This document shows positions 34,733 to 45,287 of a DNA stretch of 64,000 bases, one piece after another. Source of the stretch: JAYPAN01 sp038123715 (GTDB lineage: Bacteria > Pseudomonadota > Alphaproteobacteria > RS24). Location of the stretch: positions 1 through 64,000 of the forward strand of contig JAYPAN010000006.1 of NCBI GenBank assembly GCA_038123715.1. The letters run 5' to 3'. The notes under the pieces are model-generated. The model did no database searches. It was given only the letters and a program-made list of their open reading frames with translations, and was not told the origin of the DNA. How positions within the stretch are numbered: position 1 is the first letter of the stretch; every line of letters begins with the position of its first letter. Both the position numbers and the translations under genes were made by a program.

Positions 34733-35683
34733 ATGATGCGTAAAGAAACTTCCGCCCGCGATGCGATTGAAGCCCTGCAATCGGGCTATCGCAATCTGGG
34801 CTATGTCAGCGACGAGCAAATCGCCACCGCGCTTTATCTGGCGCAGCAATTACAAAAACCGCTACTGATTGAAGGCCCGCCCGGTGTCGGCAAAACCGAA
34901 CTCGCCAAAGCGACGGCGGAATATCTCGGCCTCGATATGATACGCCTACAATGCTATGAAGGGCTGGATGAGGCCAAGGCGCTGTATGAATGGCAATATG
35001 GCAAGCAATTGCTTTACACGCAGGTATTGAAGGAAAAGCTCGGCGAATTGATGGACGGGGCAGGCTCGCTCGACAGCTCTATGGAGCGCTTGAATGGGTT
35101 TGAGGATGTGTTTTTCTCCGAGCAGTTTTTGTTGACCCGCCCCTTGCTGCAAGCGCTTCGTGCCGATGATGGCGTGGTGCTGCTGATTGACGAGATTGAC
35201 AAGTCGGATGACGAGTTTGAAGCCTTTCTGCTCGAAATCCTGTCCGATTATCAGGTTTCCGTGCCGGAGCTTGGCACGATAAAGGCAAATACGCCGCCTA
35301 TCGTTTTCCTGACTTCAAACAATACGCGCGAGATTGGTGATGCGCTGAAGCGGCGCTGCCTGCATTTATATATTCCCTTTCCCGATGCGGCGCGCGAAAC
35401 GGCGATTTTGCAGGCGCGTGTGCCATCGCTGAATGAGATGATGCGCGCGCATATTGTCGCCTTTGTGCAGGCGGTTCGGGATATGGATTTGAAAAAACCG
35501 CCAGCGGTCAGCGAGACAATAGACTGGGCGCGCACGATTATGTTGCTGAATATGGATGTGCTGGATTCCGAATTTGTTGCCAATACGCTGAATGTGCTGC
35601 TGAAGTTCAAATCCGATATTGACAGTGTGAGCAGCGAATTGCCGCGCCTGATGCGCGAGACGCAAACCGCCGCCGCCGATTAG
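34733..35683 (+). CDS. MoxR-family AAA+ ATPase
   Basis: 316-aa MoxR/CoxD-like AAA+ protein. Walker A is G-P-P-G-V-G-K-T, Walker B L-I-D-E-I-D, with sensor S-N-N-T-R-E. It acts as a chaperone remodelling metallo-enzymes together with a VWA protein. The start 34733 (M-M-R-K-E-T) follows CGAGGA; a 22-residue upstream extension is rejected. It is 6 bp from the VWA gene, so an operon is certain in practice. No CO-dehydrogenase or methanol-dehydrogenase gene is present here, so the client is unknown. Confidence 0.9.
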   Translation: MMRKETSARDAIEALQSGYRNLGYVSDEQIATALYLAQQLQKPLLIEGPPGVGKTELAKATAEYLGLDMIRLQCYEGLDEAKALYEWQYGKQLLYTQVLKEKLGELMDGAGSLDSSMERLNGFEDVFFSEQFLLTRPLLQALRADDGVVLLIDEIDKSDDEFEAFLLEILSDYQVSVPELGTIKANTPPIVFLTSNNTREIGDALKRRCLHLYIPFPDAARETAILQARVPSLNEMMRAHIVAFVQAVRDMDLKKPPAVSETIDWARTIMLLNMDVLDSEFVANTLNVLLKFKSDIDSVSSELPRLMRETQTAAAD

Positions 35684-35689
35684 CGTTCC

Positions 35690-37222
35690 ATGAACGCCAA
35701 CCCAAATCCCGCCAATACGGGGCAGCAGGCGATGATTGCCGATTTTATGCGCGTTTTGCGCGCCTCGGATATTCGTGTGTCTCCGGCTGAAGCAATTGAT
35801 GTCGCGGCGGTGATTGACATGATGGGGCTGGGCGAGCGCGCTTTGTTGAAACATGCATTGGGTCATGCGGTGGCCAAAACCGAAGAAGAGAAACTGGCTT
35901 TTGAGGCTTGTTTCGAAGCCTATTTCATGCCGCCGCAGACCGCCGAGCCGGAACCGCCCGGCGCCGACAGTGATGACAGCGATAACAGCGATGACCGGCA
36001 GAGCGCTGGCGAAGCCGGTGATGGCGATAATGAGGCCGATAATGAAGGCGGTGACGGCCAAAATAATGAACAAATGCCCGGTGAGGGGGGCGAAGGTGGT
36101 GAACCATCCGGTCAGGGCGGTCAACCGGCGCAGGGCGGGGCGCAAATGCCCGATAAAGATATTGATATCAGCCAAAGCTTGACGGAAATGGTGGAGACCA
36201 ATAACCAGCCCGCTTTGCAGGCGGCAATGACTGCGGCGGCGACACAGGTCGGCTTGCAAAATGCGCGGCTGTTTACCCAGCAGGGCATGTTTTCGCGCCG
36301 CATAGTGGAGGCGATGGGGCTGGCTGGGCTGGATGAGGATTTACGCAATTACCGCGAAGCTGGCATGGAGGACGCGGCGGCGCGCTTGCAGCAAGGCCGC
36401 GCGCGCCTGTTTGACCAAGTGCATGACTTTGTTGAACGCCAAATCGCCATGCGTACCAAAAATGCCGGTCGCCTGCTGCGCGAGGAAGCGTTGAGCCGCA
36501 TACGTCTGGGACATTTGGACAAATCCGACATGGCGCTGATGCGTAATCTTATCCGACGACTGGCTAAAAGACTTGCCAGCCGCCACGCCCGTCGCCGCAA
36601 AAAGGCGCGGCGCGGCATGCTCGATATCCGCCGCACCATGCGGCGCAATCAGGCTTATGACGGCAATTTATTTGAGCTGGCTTGGCGGCGCACCAAGGTT
36701 GACCGCCCCAAGCTGATTGTTCTGTGCGATGTGTCTGGCTCGGTTGCGGCGGTTTCGCGGTTTTTCCTGATGTTTCTCTACAGTCTCGGCGAGGTAATGC
36801 CGAAAACCCGTTCCTTCATTTTTTCCAATCGTGCCGGTGAAATCAGCGATTTAATGGCGGAAAAGGATATTGACGAAGCGATGCAGGAAGCCTTGCGCGC
36901 CTATGGCGGCGGCTCAACCGATTATGGGGTGGCGCTGCATGATTTGGCTGAAGCGGTGCTGGACAAGGTAGATAAAAAAACCACGCTTATCGTCTTGGGT
37001 GATGGCCGGTCGAATTTCGGCGATCCCGGCCATTTGGTGCTAAAGGAAATCCATGAGCGCGCGCGTCGGGTGATTTGGCTGAATCCGGAACCGGAATCAA
37101 GCTGGAATACGGGCGACAGCGAAATGAAAAGGCTGGGTGCATATTGCACGCAAGTGAATGTGTGCAACAGTGTGCGCCATGTCGAGCGCGTGCTGGATGA
37201 TTTGCTGCGCTTGAGCGTTTAA
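35690..37222 (+). CDS. CoxE-like VWA domain protein
   Basis: 510-aa protein with an N-terminal helical domain, an acidic Gly/Asp/Asn-rich linker at about residues 85-160, and a C-terminal VWA domain. The metal-ion-dependent adhesion site reads C-D-V-S-G-S-V, followed by the T-in-G-G-G-S-T-D. This layout is that of CoxE, the partner of MoxR/CoxD in maturing molybdenum hydroxylases. The acidic linker is probably disordered and of variable length. Confidence 0.88.
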   Translation: MNANPNPANTGQQAMIADFMRVLRASDIRVSPAEAIDVAAVIDMMGLGERALLKHALGHAVAKTEEEKLAFEACFEAYFMPPQTAEPEPPGADSDDSDNSDDRQSAGEAGDGDNEADNEGGDGQNNEQMPGEGGEGGEPSGQGGQPAQGGAQMPDKDIDISQSLTEMVETNNQPALQAAMTAAATQVGLQNARLFTQQGMFSRRIVEAMGLAGLDEDLRNYREAGMEDAAARLQQGRARLFDQVHDFVERQIAMRTKNAGRLLREEALSRIRLGHLDKSDMALMRNLIRRLAKRLASRHARRRKKARRGMLDIRRTMRRNQAYDGNLFELAWRRTKVDRPKLIVLCDVSGSVAAVSRFFLMFLYSLGEVMPKTRSFIFSNRAGEISDLMAEKDIDEAMQEALRAYGGGSTDYGVALHDLAEAVLDKVDKKTTLIVLGDGRSNFGDPGHLVLKEIHERARRVIWLNPEPESSWNTGDSEMKRLGAYCTQVNVCNSVRHVERVLDDLLRLSV

Positions 37223-37233
37223 CGAATGCGTGT

Positions 37234-38652
37234 CTAGCGCGGCAGTGCGGTTTCACCCATCAGGCAGAAATCGACCTCACGGGCGCATTGGCGACCCTCA
37301 CGGATGGCCCACACAACCAGCGATTGACCGCGGCGCATATCGCCACAGGTGAAGATTTTATCCTGCGATGTCTGATAGGTGGCCGTGTCGGCGGCGACAT
37401 TGCCGCGCCCGTCTTTTTCCAGACCTAGCGTGTCAATCATGCCCTCATGGACAGGATGCACAAAGCCCATAGCCAGCAGCACCAAATCGGCCGGCAATTC
37501 AAAATCAGAGCCTTCAATCGCCTGCATGGTGTCATCCACTTTGACGCATTTAATTGCCGTCACCTTGCCATCTTTACCAATAAGTTCGGTTGTCATGACT
37601 GAGAAATCGCGTATCGCGCCTTCTTCCTGGCTGGAAGATGTTCGCATTTTCAGCGGCCAATCCGGCCATGTCAGACCTTTATTTTCCTTTTCCGGCGGCA
37701 TGGGCATAATTTCCAATTGTGTCACTGACAGCGCGCCTTGACGGAAACTTGTGCCGATACAGTCAGAACCCGTATCGCCGCCGCCAATGACAATCACATG
37801 CTTGTCTTCGGCCAGTATCGGCTCAATGTTGCCAATCGGCTCTTGACCGACGCGGCGGTTTTGCTGCGGCAGGAAATCCATCGCGAAATGCACACCGTCA
37901 AGGGCGCGCCCCGGCACGGGCAAATCGCGCGGCACTTCCGAACCACCGGCCAGCACAATCGCATCATGCTTGGCTTGTAAATCAGCAACCGACAGGGTGA
38001 CGCCAATATGTGTGTCATAATGGAAAGTTACGCCTTCGGCCTGCATTTGCTCAACGCGCCGGTCAATGCCGTGTTTTTCCATTTTGAAATCCGGGATGCC
38101 ATAGCGCAAAAGGCCGCCCGCCTTGGCGTGTTTTTCATAGACATGCACATCATGGCCGGCGCGGGCAAGCTGTTGGGCTGCCGCCATGCCAGCCGGGCCG
38201 GAGCCAACAATGCCGACCGATTTGCCGGTTTTGGCGGTCGGGATTTGTGGCTCAATCCAGCCATTCTCCCAGCCCTTGTCAATGATCGCACATTCAATGC
38301 TTTTAATCGTCACCGGGCTGTCATCAATGTTCAAAGTGCAGGATGCCTCGCAAGGGGCAGGGCAAATCCGACCGGTGAATTCGGGGAAATTATTGGTTGA
38401 GTGCAGATTGGTCAGCGCCGCTTTCCAGTTGGCTGTATAGACCAAATCATTCCAGTCGGGGATTTGGTTATTGACCGGACAGCCATTATGGCAATAAGGC
38501 ACACCGCAATCCATACAACGCGAGGCCTGACCGCGCAGGTCTTTTTCATCCAGGGGCACAACAAACTCACGAAAGTTTTGCACGCGCTCTTCCGGCGGCA
38601 AATAAGTGCGATCCTGACGGTCTAACTCAAGAAAACCGGTTGCTTTTCCCAT
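37234..38652 (-). CDS. gltD: Glutamate synthase small subunit
   Basis: 472-aa beta subunit of NADPH glutamate synthase, supplying electrons to GltB. The N-terminal domain holds the cluster cysteines [15 protein letters not shown] Rossmann FAD loop [13 protein letters not shown] follows, and the NADPH loop is [11 protein letters not shown]. The start at 38652 lies one base after the gltB stop (TGA A ATG), so coupling is likely. Ammonia assimilation. Confidence 0.95.
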   Translation of the reverse strand: MGKATGFLELDRQDRTYLPPEERVQNFREFVVPLDEKDLRGQASRCMDCGVPYCHNGCPVNNQIPDWNDLVYTANWKAALTNLHSTNNFPEFTGRICPAPCEASCTLNIDDSPVTIKSIECAIIDKGWENGWIEPQIPTAKTGKSVGIVGSGPAGMAAAQQLARAGHDVHVYEKHAKAGGLLRYGIPDFKMEKHGIDRRVEQMQAEGVTFHYDTHIGVTLSVADLQAKHDAIVLAGGSEVPRDLPVPGRALDGVHFAMDFLPQQNRRVGQEPIGNIEPILAEDKHVIVIGGGDTGSDCIGTSFRQGALSVTQLEIMPMPPEKENKGLTWPDWPLKMRTSSSQEEGAIRDFSVMTTELIGKDGKVTAIKCVKVDDTMQAIEGSDFELPADLVLLAMGFVHPVHEGMIDTLGLEKDGRGNVAADTATYQTSQDKIFTCGDMRRGQSLVVWAIREGRQCAREVDFCLMGETALPR

Positions 38653-38653
38653 T

Positions 38654-41600
38654 TCACTCTCCTGCTGTTGCGCTGGCTTGCTCGGCATCACCGGCCAGTT
38701 CGTTTAGGGCGCGACGGAATTCGGTCGGCATGACTTTGCGGAATTTCGGCAATTGATTTTCCCAATCAGCAAGAATCGCCTGCGCGCGCGCCGAATTGGT
38801 ATAGCGGGCGTGATTTTCCAACAGCTTATGCAGACGTTCAGCATCATGGTGACGCATATCGCCGGTCAGTTGCGTCAAGGCCGTGCCGACCGCGCCGGTC
38901 ACCGGTTCAAGCTCAACCATCGCCATATTGCAGCGTGTCTCGAAACTGCCATCCTCATCATAGACATAGGCAATGCCGCCCGACATGCCGGCAGCAAAAT
39001 TGCGCCCGGTCATGCCCAGCACAACAACGCACCCGCCGGTCATATATTCGCAGCAATGGTCGCCCGCGCCCTCAATCACCGCAACCGCGCCGGAATTACG
39101 CACGGCAAAGCGTTCGCCCGCCACACCGCGGAAATAACACTCGCCCTCAATCGCGCCATACAGCACCGTATTGCCGACAATAATGCTTTGTTCCGGCACA
39201 ATGGCGCTGTCTTTGGGCGGATAAATGGCAATGCGCCCGCCGGAAAGCCCTTTGCCGACATAGTCATTGGCTTCACCTTCCAGTTCAAAGGAGACGCCGC
39301 GCGCCAGAAACGCGCCAAAGCTTTGACCCGCCGTGCCGGTCAGCCGCACCGAAATTGTATCTTCCGCCAGACCGGCATGGCCGTGGCGCAGAGCCAGTTC
39401 GCCCGACAGCATCGTGCCTGCCGAACGGTCGATATTGGTGATGGGCGTTTCAATTTGCACCGGCGTTTTGCTTTCCAGTGCCGGCATGGCCTGTTCAATC
39501 AGCTTGCGGTCAAGAATGTCATCAATCGGATGGTTCTGCGTTTCGCAATGAAAGACAGGTCGGTCGCTTTCGATTTTGGTGAACAGGCGGGTGAAGTCCA
39601 GCCCTTGCGCTTTCCAATGGTCAATCGCGTTTTTGGTGTCGAGCAAATCGGTTTGGCCGATAATCTCATCCATGTTGCGATAGCCCATTTCAGCCAGCAT
39701 TTCGCGCACTTCCTCGGCAATGAAGAAGAAGTAATTTATCACATGCTCCGGCGTGCCGGTAAAGCGCTTGCGTAATTCTTCGTTTTGCGTGGCAATGCCG
39801 ACCGGGCATGTGTTCAAATGGCATTTCCGCATCATGATACAGCCAGCTGCAATCAGCGGGGCGGTGGAAAAGCCAAACTCATCAGCGCCCAGCAAAGCAC
39901 CGACAATCACATCGCGGCCAGTCCGCAAGCCGCCATCCACCTGCACGGCAATGCGGGTTCGCAAATCATTCAGCACAAGCGTTTGATGGGTTTCGGCAAG
40001 GCCGATTTCCCAAGGGCTGCCTGCATGTTTGATGGAGGTCAGCGGGCTGGCACCCGTGCCGCCCTCAAAGCCGGAAATGGTGACATGGTCAGCACGCGCT
40101 TTGGAGACGCCTGCCGCCACTGTGCCGACGCCGACTTCGGAAACCAGCTTGACCGAAATATCGGCGCGCGGATTGGTGTTTTTCAAATCGAAAATCAGCT
40201 GTGCCAAATCTTCAATCGAATAAATATCATGGTGCGGCGGCGGCGAAATCAGCCCGACACCGGGGGTTGAATGGCGCACCGCAGCAATCCGGCGGTCAAC
40301 CTTATGGCCGGGCAATTGGCCGCCCTCGCCGGGCTTGGCACCTTGCGCCATTTTGATTTGTATCATGTCGGAATTGGCCAGATATTCAGTGGTCACACCG
40401 AAACGCCCCGACGCTACTTGCTTAATCGCCGAGCGACGCGAATCGCCATTTTCCATTGGCACAAAGCGCGCCGATTCCTCGCCGCCCTCACCGGTATTGG
40501 ACTTGCCGCCCAGGCGGTTCATCGCCAGTGCCAGGGTTTCATGCGCTTCCGGGCTTATTGAGCCGAGCGACATGGCGCCTGTGGCAAAGCGTTTGACAAT
40601 CTCCGTGACCGGTTCCACCTCGTCCAATGACAGGGGCGTGCGACCGGTCTCTTCAGCATTGCGGATGCGGAACAGGCCGCGCAATGTCAGCAAATGCTCA
40701 TCCTGCTCATTTATCGCGGCAGCATAGGCGCGATATTGGTCACGACTATTGCCGCGCACAGCATGTTGTAAGGAGCCAACTGTTTCGGCGTTCCAAACAT
40801 GGTCTTCGCCGCGCACCCGCACCGCATATTCGCCACCAACATCAAGCGCGTCGCGCAAAATTGCATCATCGCCAAACGCTGCCTTGTGGCGCAGCAAGGT
40901 TTCCTCGGCCACTTCGGCAAGCCCAATGCCTTCAATCGTCGTTGCTGTGCCGGTGAAATAGCTGTCAATAAAGCCCTGTGCGAGGCCGACCGCATCAAAA
41001 ATCTGCGCGCCGCAATATGATTGATAGGTGGAAATCCCCATTTTCGACATGACTTTACGCATGCCCTTGCCAGCCGCTTTCACGAAATGCAGATGCGCGT
41101 CATCGCGGCTCAAATCAAGCTGCATTTTTTCGCGCAGATTATCGACCGTATCAAAGGCCAAATAGGGGTTAATCGCTTCTGCCCCATAGCCCGCCAGACA
41201 GCAGAAATGGTGAATCTCGCGTGCCTCGCCGGTTTCAATCACCAGACCGGCCGAGGTGCGAAGACCGGTGCGTATCAAATGATGATGCACCGCCGCCGTG
41301 GCCAGCAAGGCCGGAATGGCCACGCGCTGCGCCGACAGGCCGCGATCGGACAGGATGATGATATTTTCATGGTTGCCGGCAATGGCGTTTTCAGCCTCTT
41401 TGCACAGCGCGTCCAGCCGCGCCTTCAGCCCATCGACACCGCTGGCCAAATCCCATGTCATGTCGAGCGTGACAGCGTGGAAATTATTGTCTTCAATATC
41501 GCTGATGCGGCGGATTTTTTCCAAATCATCATTGCTCAAAATCGGCTGCGCCACTTCCAGACGTTTTTCTGTGGCCGAGCCTTCAAAATCAAGCAGATTG

Positions 41601-43288
41601 GGGCGCGGGCCGATAAAGGAGACCAGCGACATGACCAATTCCTCGCGTATCGGGTCAATCGGCGGGTTGGTCACTTGCGCGAAATTCTGTTTGAAATAGG
41701 TGTAAAGCGGCTTGGATTTGTCGGACAGAGCTGAAATCGGCGTATCCGTTCCCATTGAGCCAGTGCCTTCCTCACCGCGTTCAATCATCGGCGAGAGCAG
41801 GAATTTCAAATCCTCTTGCGTATAGCCAAAAGCCTGTTGCTGGTCGAGCAAGGGAATATCGGAGGAGACATGCGCCGCGCCTTCGGGGCGGGGCAGGTCT
41901 TCGAGCTTGATTTGCGCGCGACCCAGCCATTCCCGATAGGGATGGGCGCCGGCCAGTTCGGCCTTGATTTCGGCATCGGAAATAATCCGCCCCTGCTCAA
42001 GGTCAATCATCAGCATTTTGCCCGGTTGCAGACGCCATTTCTCGACAATTTTATCTTCCGGCGCGGGCAGCACACCCATTTCAGACGCCATCATCACGCG
42101 GTCATCGGAAGTGACATAATAGCGTGCCGGGCGCAGGCCATTGCGGTCAAGCGTGGCGCCAATCTGGCGGCCATTGGTAAAGGCGACGGCGGCTGGCCCG
42201 TCCCACGGCTCCATCAGCGCGGCATTATATTCGTAAAATGCGCGGCGTTCCTCATCCATCAGCGGATTGCCCGACCAGGCTTCGGGTATCAGCATCATCA
42301 TGGCATGGGCCAGCGAAAAGCCGCCCATGACCAGCAATTCCAGCGCATTGTCAAAACTGGCACTGTCGGACTGGCCTTCTTGGATCAGCGGCCAGAGTTT
42401 TTCCAAATCATCGCCAAAAAGCGGCGTTTTCAGCGTTTCATGGCGCGCCGCCATCCAATTCACATTGCCGCGCACCGTATTTATTTCGCCATTATGGCAA
42501 ATCATCCGGAAAGGCTGCGCCAGCGACCATGTGGGGAATGTATTGGTTGAAAAACGCTGATGCACCAGCGCCATAGCCGACACGGTATCAGGATCGCGCA
42601 AGTCATCATAATAGGGGCCAAGCTGGCTCGACAGCAAAAGACCTTTATACAAAACTGTCCATGAGGACAGGGACGGGATATAGAAAAAATCCTTGGTGTC
42701 GGGCAAATCAGCCTTGGCGACCCATAATTCCATAACGCGGCGGATAATGAATAAATCGCGCTCGAAAGCGTCGCGGTCATCGGCATTTTTGCCATTGGCG
42801 ACAAAAATCTGGCGTATCACCGGCTCGGTCGGCACAATAGAATAGCCCAAATCACTGCTGTCCACCGGCACATCGCGCCAACCCAAGACTTTATGGCCTT
42901 CTTCGGCAATCACCGCCTCAAAACGTGTTTCAATATCGGCGCGCGCGCCTTTATGGGGCGGCAAAAACACCATGCCGACGCCATAATGGCCTTCTTCGGG
43001 CAGCGTGAAACTGTCGGTTGTCACTTTGCGGAAAAATGCGTCGGGCATTTGAATCAGCATGCCGACGCCGTCACCGGCTTTCGGGTCAGCACCGACCGCG
43101 CCGCGATGCTCCAGATTTTCCAGTATTGTCAGACCGTCGTGGATAATGTCATGGCTTTTGACATTTTTGATATTGGCGACAAAGCCAATGCCGCAAGCGT
43201 CATGTTCATTGGCCGGGTCATAAAGCCCCTGGCGGGCGGGAAGCCCGTTGCGTTGTGCCGCTTTGTTGTTTTGCCGCTTGTTATCCAT
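38654..43288 (-). CDS. gltB: Glutamate synthase large subunit
   Basis: 1544-aa alpha subunit. A short propeptide precedes the N-terminal nucleophile Cys32 in H-D-A-C-G-I-G-F of the class-II glutaminase domain. Later come the FMN-binding synthase domain (G-E-G-G-E-E, then S-I-E-D-L-A-Q-L-I), the 3Fe-4S cysteines in [15 protein letters not shown], and the C-terminal beta-helix ending G-M-S-G-G-I-A-Y-V. The start at 43288 (M-D-N-K-R-Q) leaves a 31-residue propeptide, normal for the family; the 35-residue extension further upstream is rejected. It converts glutamine plus 2-oxoglutarate to two glutamates. Confidence 0.96.
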   Translation of the reverse strand: MDNKRQNNKAAQRNGLPARQGLYDPANEHDACGIGFVANIKNVKSHDIIHDGLTILENLEHRGAVGADPKAGDGVGMLIQMPDAFFRKVTTDSFTLPEEGHYGVGMVFLPPHKGARADIETRFEAVIAEEGHKVLGWRDVPVDSSDLGYSIVPTEPVIRQIFVANGKNADDRDAFERDLFIIRRVMELWVAKADLPDTKDFFYIPSLSSWTVLYKGLLLSSQLGPYYDDLRDPDTVSAMALVHQRFSTNTFPTWSLAQPFRMICHNGEINTVRGNVNWMAARHETLKTPLFGDDLEKLWPLIQEGQSDSASFDNALELLVMGGFSLAHAMMMLIPEAWSGNPLMDEERRAFYEYNAALMEPWDGPAAVAFTNGRQIGATLDRNGLRPARYYVTSDDRVMMASEMGVLPAPEDKIVEKWRLQPGKMLMIDLEQGRIISDAEIKAELAGAHPYREWLGRAQIKLEDLPRPEGAAHVSSDIPLLDQQQAFGYTQEDLKFLLSPMIERGEEGTGSMGTDTPISALSDKSKPLYTYFKQNFAQVTNPPIDPIREELVMSLVSFIGPRPNLLDFEGSATEKRLEVAQPILSNDDLEKIRRISDIEDNNFHAVTLDMTWDLASGVDGLKARLDALCKEAENAIAGNHENIIILSDRGLSAQRVAIPALLATAAVHHHLIRTGLRTSAGLVIETGEAREIHHFCCLAGYGAEAINPYLAFDTVDNLREKMQLDLSRDDAHLHFVKAAGKGMRKVMSKMGISTYQSYCGAQIFDAVGLAQGFIDSYFTGTATTIEGIGLAEVAEETLLRHKAAFGDDAILRDALDVGGEYAVRVRGEDHVWNAETVGSLQHAVRGNSRDQYRAYAAAINEQDEHLLTLRGLFRIRNAEETGRTPLSLDEVEPVTEIVKRFATGAMSLGSISPEAHETLALAMNRLGGKSNTGEGGEESARFVPMENGDSRRSAIKQVASGRFGVTTEYLANSDMIQIKMAQGAKPGEGGQLPGHKVDRRIAAVRHSTPGVGLISPPPHHDIYSIEDLAQLIFDLKNTNPRADISVKLVSEVGVGTVAAGVSKARADHVTISGFEGGTGASPLTSIKHAGSPWEIGLAETHQTLVLNDLRTRIAVQVDGGLRTGRDVIVGALLGADEFGFSTAPLIAAGCIMMRKCHLNTCPVGIATQNEELRKRFTGTPEHVINYFFFIAEEVREMLAEMGYRNMDEIIGQTDLLDTKNAIDHWKAQGLDFTRLFTKIESDRPVFHCETQNHPIDDILDRKLIEQAMPALESKTPVQIETPITNIDRSAGTMLSGELALRHGHAGLAEDTISVRLTGTAGQSFGAFLARGVSFELEGEANDYVGKGLSGGRIAIYPPKDSAIVPEQSIIVGNTVLYGAIEGECYFRGVAGERFAVRNSGAVAVIEGAGDHCCEYMTGGCVVVLGMTGRNFAAGMSGGIAYVYDEDGSFETRCNMAMVELEPVTGAVGTALTQLTGDMRHHDAERLHKLLENHARYTNSARAQAILADWENQLPKFRKVMPTEFRRALNELAGDAEQASATAGE

Positions 43289-43578
43289 GCTTTTTCCGTC
43301 CGTCTTCGTCACTGCTATGCTTTCCGTGCCATGCCTTCCGTCTGACCGGAAACCGGCTTGGCTCATTCCCATATGCTTGTTGAATCCATGCAAACCGGCA
43401 TGGCCTCATGCGGCGTCAAGAGACGCTCCGTTTGACAATAATATAGGCGCAGGCGGGGCGAAAATTCAAGTAAATTGGTCAACATTGCTGACCCATTTGG
43501 GGGAATCTGCCCATTTCAGCCGCAATATGCCTGATTTCTGCCAATTTCGAGGCCGCGAAACATAGTCGCAGGGGCTGT

Positions 43579-44478
43579 TTATTGGCGATGTTCAGCCAGA
43601 AAACGGGCGATATCATGCAGGGCGGCGCGCCCTTCGGGTATCAGACCAAAAGCGATTTGATGGACATGCGGCATATCCGGCCAGATTTGCAGCCGCGCAC
43701 TGCATCCGGCCTGACGCGCGCGCTCCACCAACCTTGTGCTGTCATCATATAAAACTTCTTCCGACCCGACCTGCACAAACATTGGCGGAAAATCGGAAAA
43801 ATCGGCGAAAAGCGGAGAAATCAGAGGGTCATCGGCAGGCGCGTCGCCGCGATAAAAATCCACTGCAAGCGGAATACGCGCCGGATCAATCATGTCATCG
43901 CGGTCTGCCCGTTCGCTGATGGAAATGCCACTCATGGTCAAATCCGTCCAAGGCGACAGCAGCGCCAGCGCTTTCGGCAGGGCTTTGCCGGCTTGCTTGA
44001 GGCGTTGCATCAGCGCCAAAGTCAGGCCGCCGCCGGCACTGTCTCCGGCGACAAACAGTGTGGACGGGTCAATGCCTTGCGCCAGCAGCCAATCATAGCT
44101 TTGCTCGGCATCCTCAATCGCTGCCGGAAACGGGTTTTCAGGCGCCAGCCGGTAGTCAATCACCAGCGCGCGCATATTAGTCAGATGACATAATTGTTGC
44201 ACCATGTGGCGATGGGTGGTCGGGCTGCCGACCATATAGCCCCCGCCATGCAGATAAAGCAGCGTATGGGGGGCATCTGCCGCGCCTTGCCATTCGGCAT
44301 ATATGTCGCCAATGCGAAAGCCTTCCGGTGCCACTTTTGTTGGCACAATATATTTCAGCAGGCCACGCCCTTCGCGCTCGCGGGCTTTCTTCACATCGTC
44401 TGCCGTGTTGCCGACCAGCCCGTTGCGGACATAATGGCGGAGCAGTTTTTTGTAAAATCTGGCACGCAGGCTGGCCAT
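43579..44478 (-). CDS. Alpha/beta hydrolase, hormone-sensitive-lipase family
   Basis: 299-aa esterase/lipase-like hydrolase. The oxyanion motif H-G-G-G-Y is near residue 76, the nucleophile motif G-D-S-A-G-G near residue 146, and the acid/base pair in V-G-S-E-E-V-L-Y-D-D and M-P-H-V-H-Q. This is the HSL (type IV) family. It has no signal peptide, so it should act in the cytoplasm on short acyl esters. Substrate unknown. Confidence 0.88.
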   Translation of the reverse strand: MASLRARFYKKLLRHYVRNGLVGNTADDVKKAREREGRGLLKYIVPTKVAPEGFRIGDIYAEWQGAADAPHTLLYLHGGGYMVGSPTTHRHMVQQLCHLTNMRALVIDYRLAPENPFPAAIEDAEQSYDWLLAQGIDPSTLFVAGDSAGGGLTLALMQRLKQAGKALPKALALLSPWTDLTMSGISISERADRDDMIDPARIPLAVDFYRGDAPADDPLISPLFADFSDFPPMFVQVGSEEVLYDDSTRLVERARQAGCSARLQIWPDMPHVHQIAFGLIPEGRAALHDIARFLAEHRQ

Positions 44479-44548
44479 TTTATTTTCCCATTATTGGTTT
44501 CGGTTGGCGATAGTTTACACGAAAAGGGTGCTTGTTGAAAAGGTGCAT

Positions 44549-44592
44549 GGTGTCCGGCCGGTGGGGAGGAGCAAAACCACCGACCGGACACC
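44549..44592 (-). terminator. Long hairpin after hsp20
   Basis: A 16-bp stem with one mismatch, GGTGTCCGGCCGGTGG at 44549-44564 and CCACCGACCGGACACC at 44577-44592, around a 12-nt purine-rich loop. It lies 26 bp beyond the hsp20 stop in the transcribed direction. There is no proper T-run. The GGTGTCCG core is shared with the hairpin at 8544-8577. Confidence 0.55.
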
Positions 44593-44617
44593 GGACGCTC
44601 AGGCCTTATAATTGTCG

Positions 44618-45061
44618 TTATGCGGCCTTAAGTGTCTTTGCGATGTCGATTTTACGCGGCTTCTCCGCTTCGGGGATTTCCCGCGTTAAATCAATGGATA
44701 ACAGGCCGTTATCAATACCGGCACTGGACACTTGAACATTGTCGGCCAGTTGAAAACGGCGTTCAAAGCTGCGATTGGCAATGCCGCGATACAGATAATT
44801 GCGCTCTTGCGTTTCGCTGTCGCCTTGATGCACACCGCGCACGGTCAGCACACCGCAACATTCCTCAATATCAAGCTCATCTTTGGAAAAACCGGCAACC
44901 GCCATGGTGATGCGGTAATCGCGTTCGCCCGTGCGTTCGACATTATAGGGCGGGTAAGAAGCGGTTTTTTCCGGCGCAGCGCCCAGCGCGTCAAATATGT
45001 TTGCCAGACGGTCAAAACCAACCGTTGAACGGTAAAGGGGGGTCAAATCAAATCCAGTCAT
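44618..45061 (-). CDS. Small heat-shock protein Hsp20 (IbpA-like)
   Basis: 147-aa alpha-crystallin-domain holdase. The domain begins near residue 39 (P-P-Y-N-V-E-R) and ends near 135, with the hallmark G-L-L-S-I-D-L in the last strand. The N-terminus M-T-G-F-D-L-T-P-L-Y-R-S-T-V-G-F-D-R-L resembles alphaproteobacterial IbpA types. The start is preceded by GAAGGAGAT buried in a hairpin (see the ROSE-like leader). It binds unfolding proteins during heat stress. Confidence 0.92.
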   Translation of the reverse strand: MTGFDLTPLYRSTVGFDRLANIFDALGAAPEKTASYPPYNVERTGERDYRITMAVAGFSKDELDIEECCGVLTVRGVHQGDSETQERNYLYRGIANRSFERRFQLADNVQVSSAGIDNGLLSIDLTREIPEAEKPRKIDIAKTLKAA

Positions 45062-45165
45062 AAGTCATCTCCTTCTATGAAGCCAGATACCGGAAATCGG
45101 TCTGTTACAGCCCCGTTTCCGGCGGTTTGCCGATGGCACAATTGCCGCCGACACAATGGAGATAA
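45062..45165 (-). promoter_or_regulatory. ROSE-like RNA thermometer in the hsp20 leader
   Basis: Read on the minus strand, the leader folds into a series of hairpins. GGCGG pairs CCGCC (45121-45125 with 45145-45149). CCGGAAA pairs TTTCCGG (45116-45122 with 45090-45096). The last, at 45067-45088, is ATCT-gg-CTTC-ATA-GAAG-g-AGAT, which buries the SD GAAGGAG and leaves a G-opposite-G internal loop. SD sequestration in the last of several hairpins, with non-canonical G pairing, is the hallmark of ROSE elements before small heat-shock genes. An alternative partner for the SD is the TTATCTCC complement at 45158-45165. Confidence 0.65.
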
Positions 45166-45287
45166 GAGGCGTTTAACGACCTTTACAGGGCTTGAAATTT
45201 GAAAAAAAATCCCTACCCGTCATTTTTTTGACAATTTTTTCAAAAAAAGCTGGTTGGCGGCATGAAAGAGTAGCGCGTGGCGCGGTT

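Noticed and set aside
45186..45215. CTTGAAA-N13-CCCTA, a sigma-32-like promoter
   Set aside because: It points away from hsp20, into the antisense of the NSS transporter, so it cannot drive the heat-shock gene.
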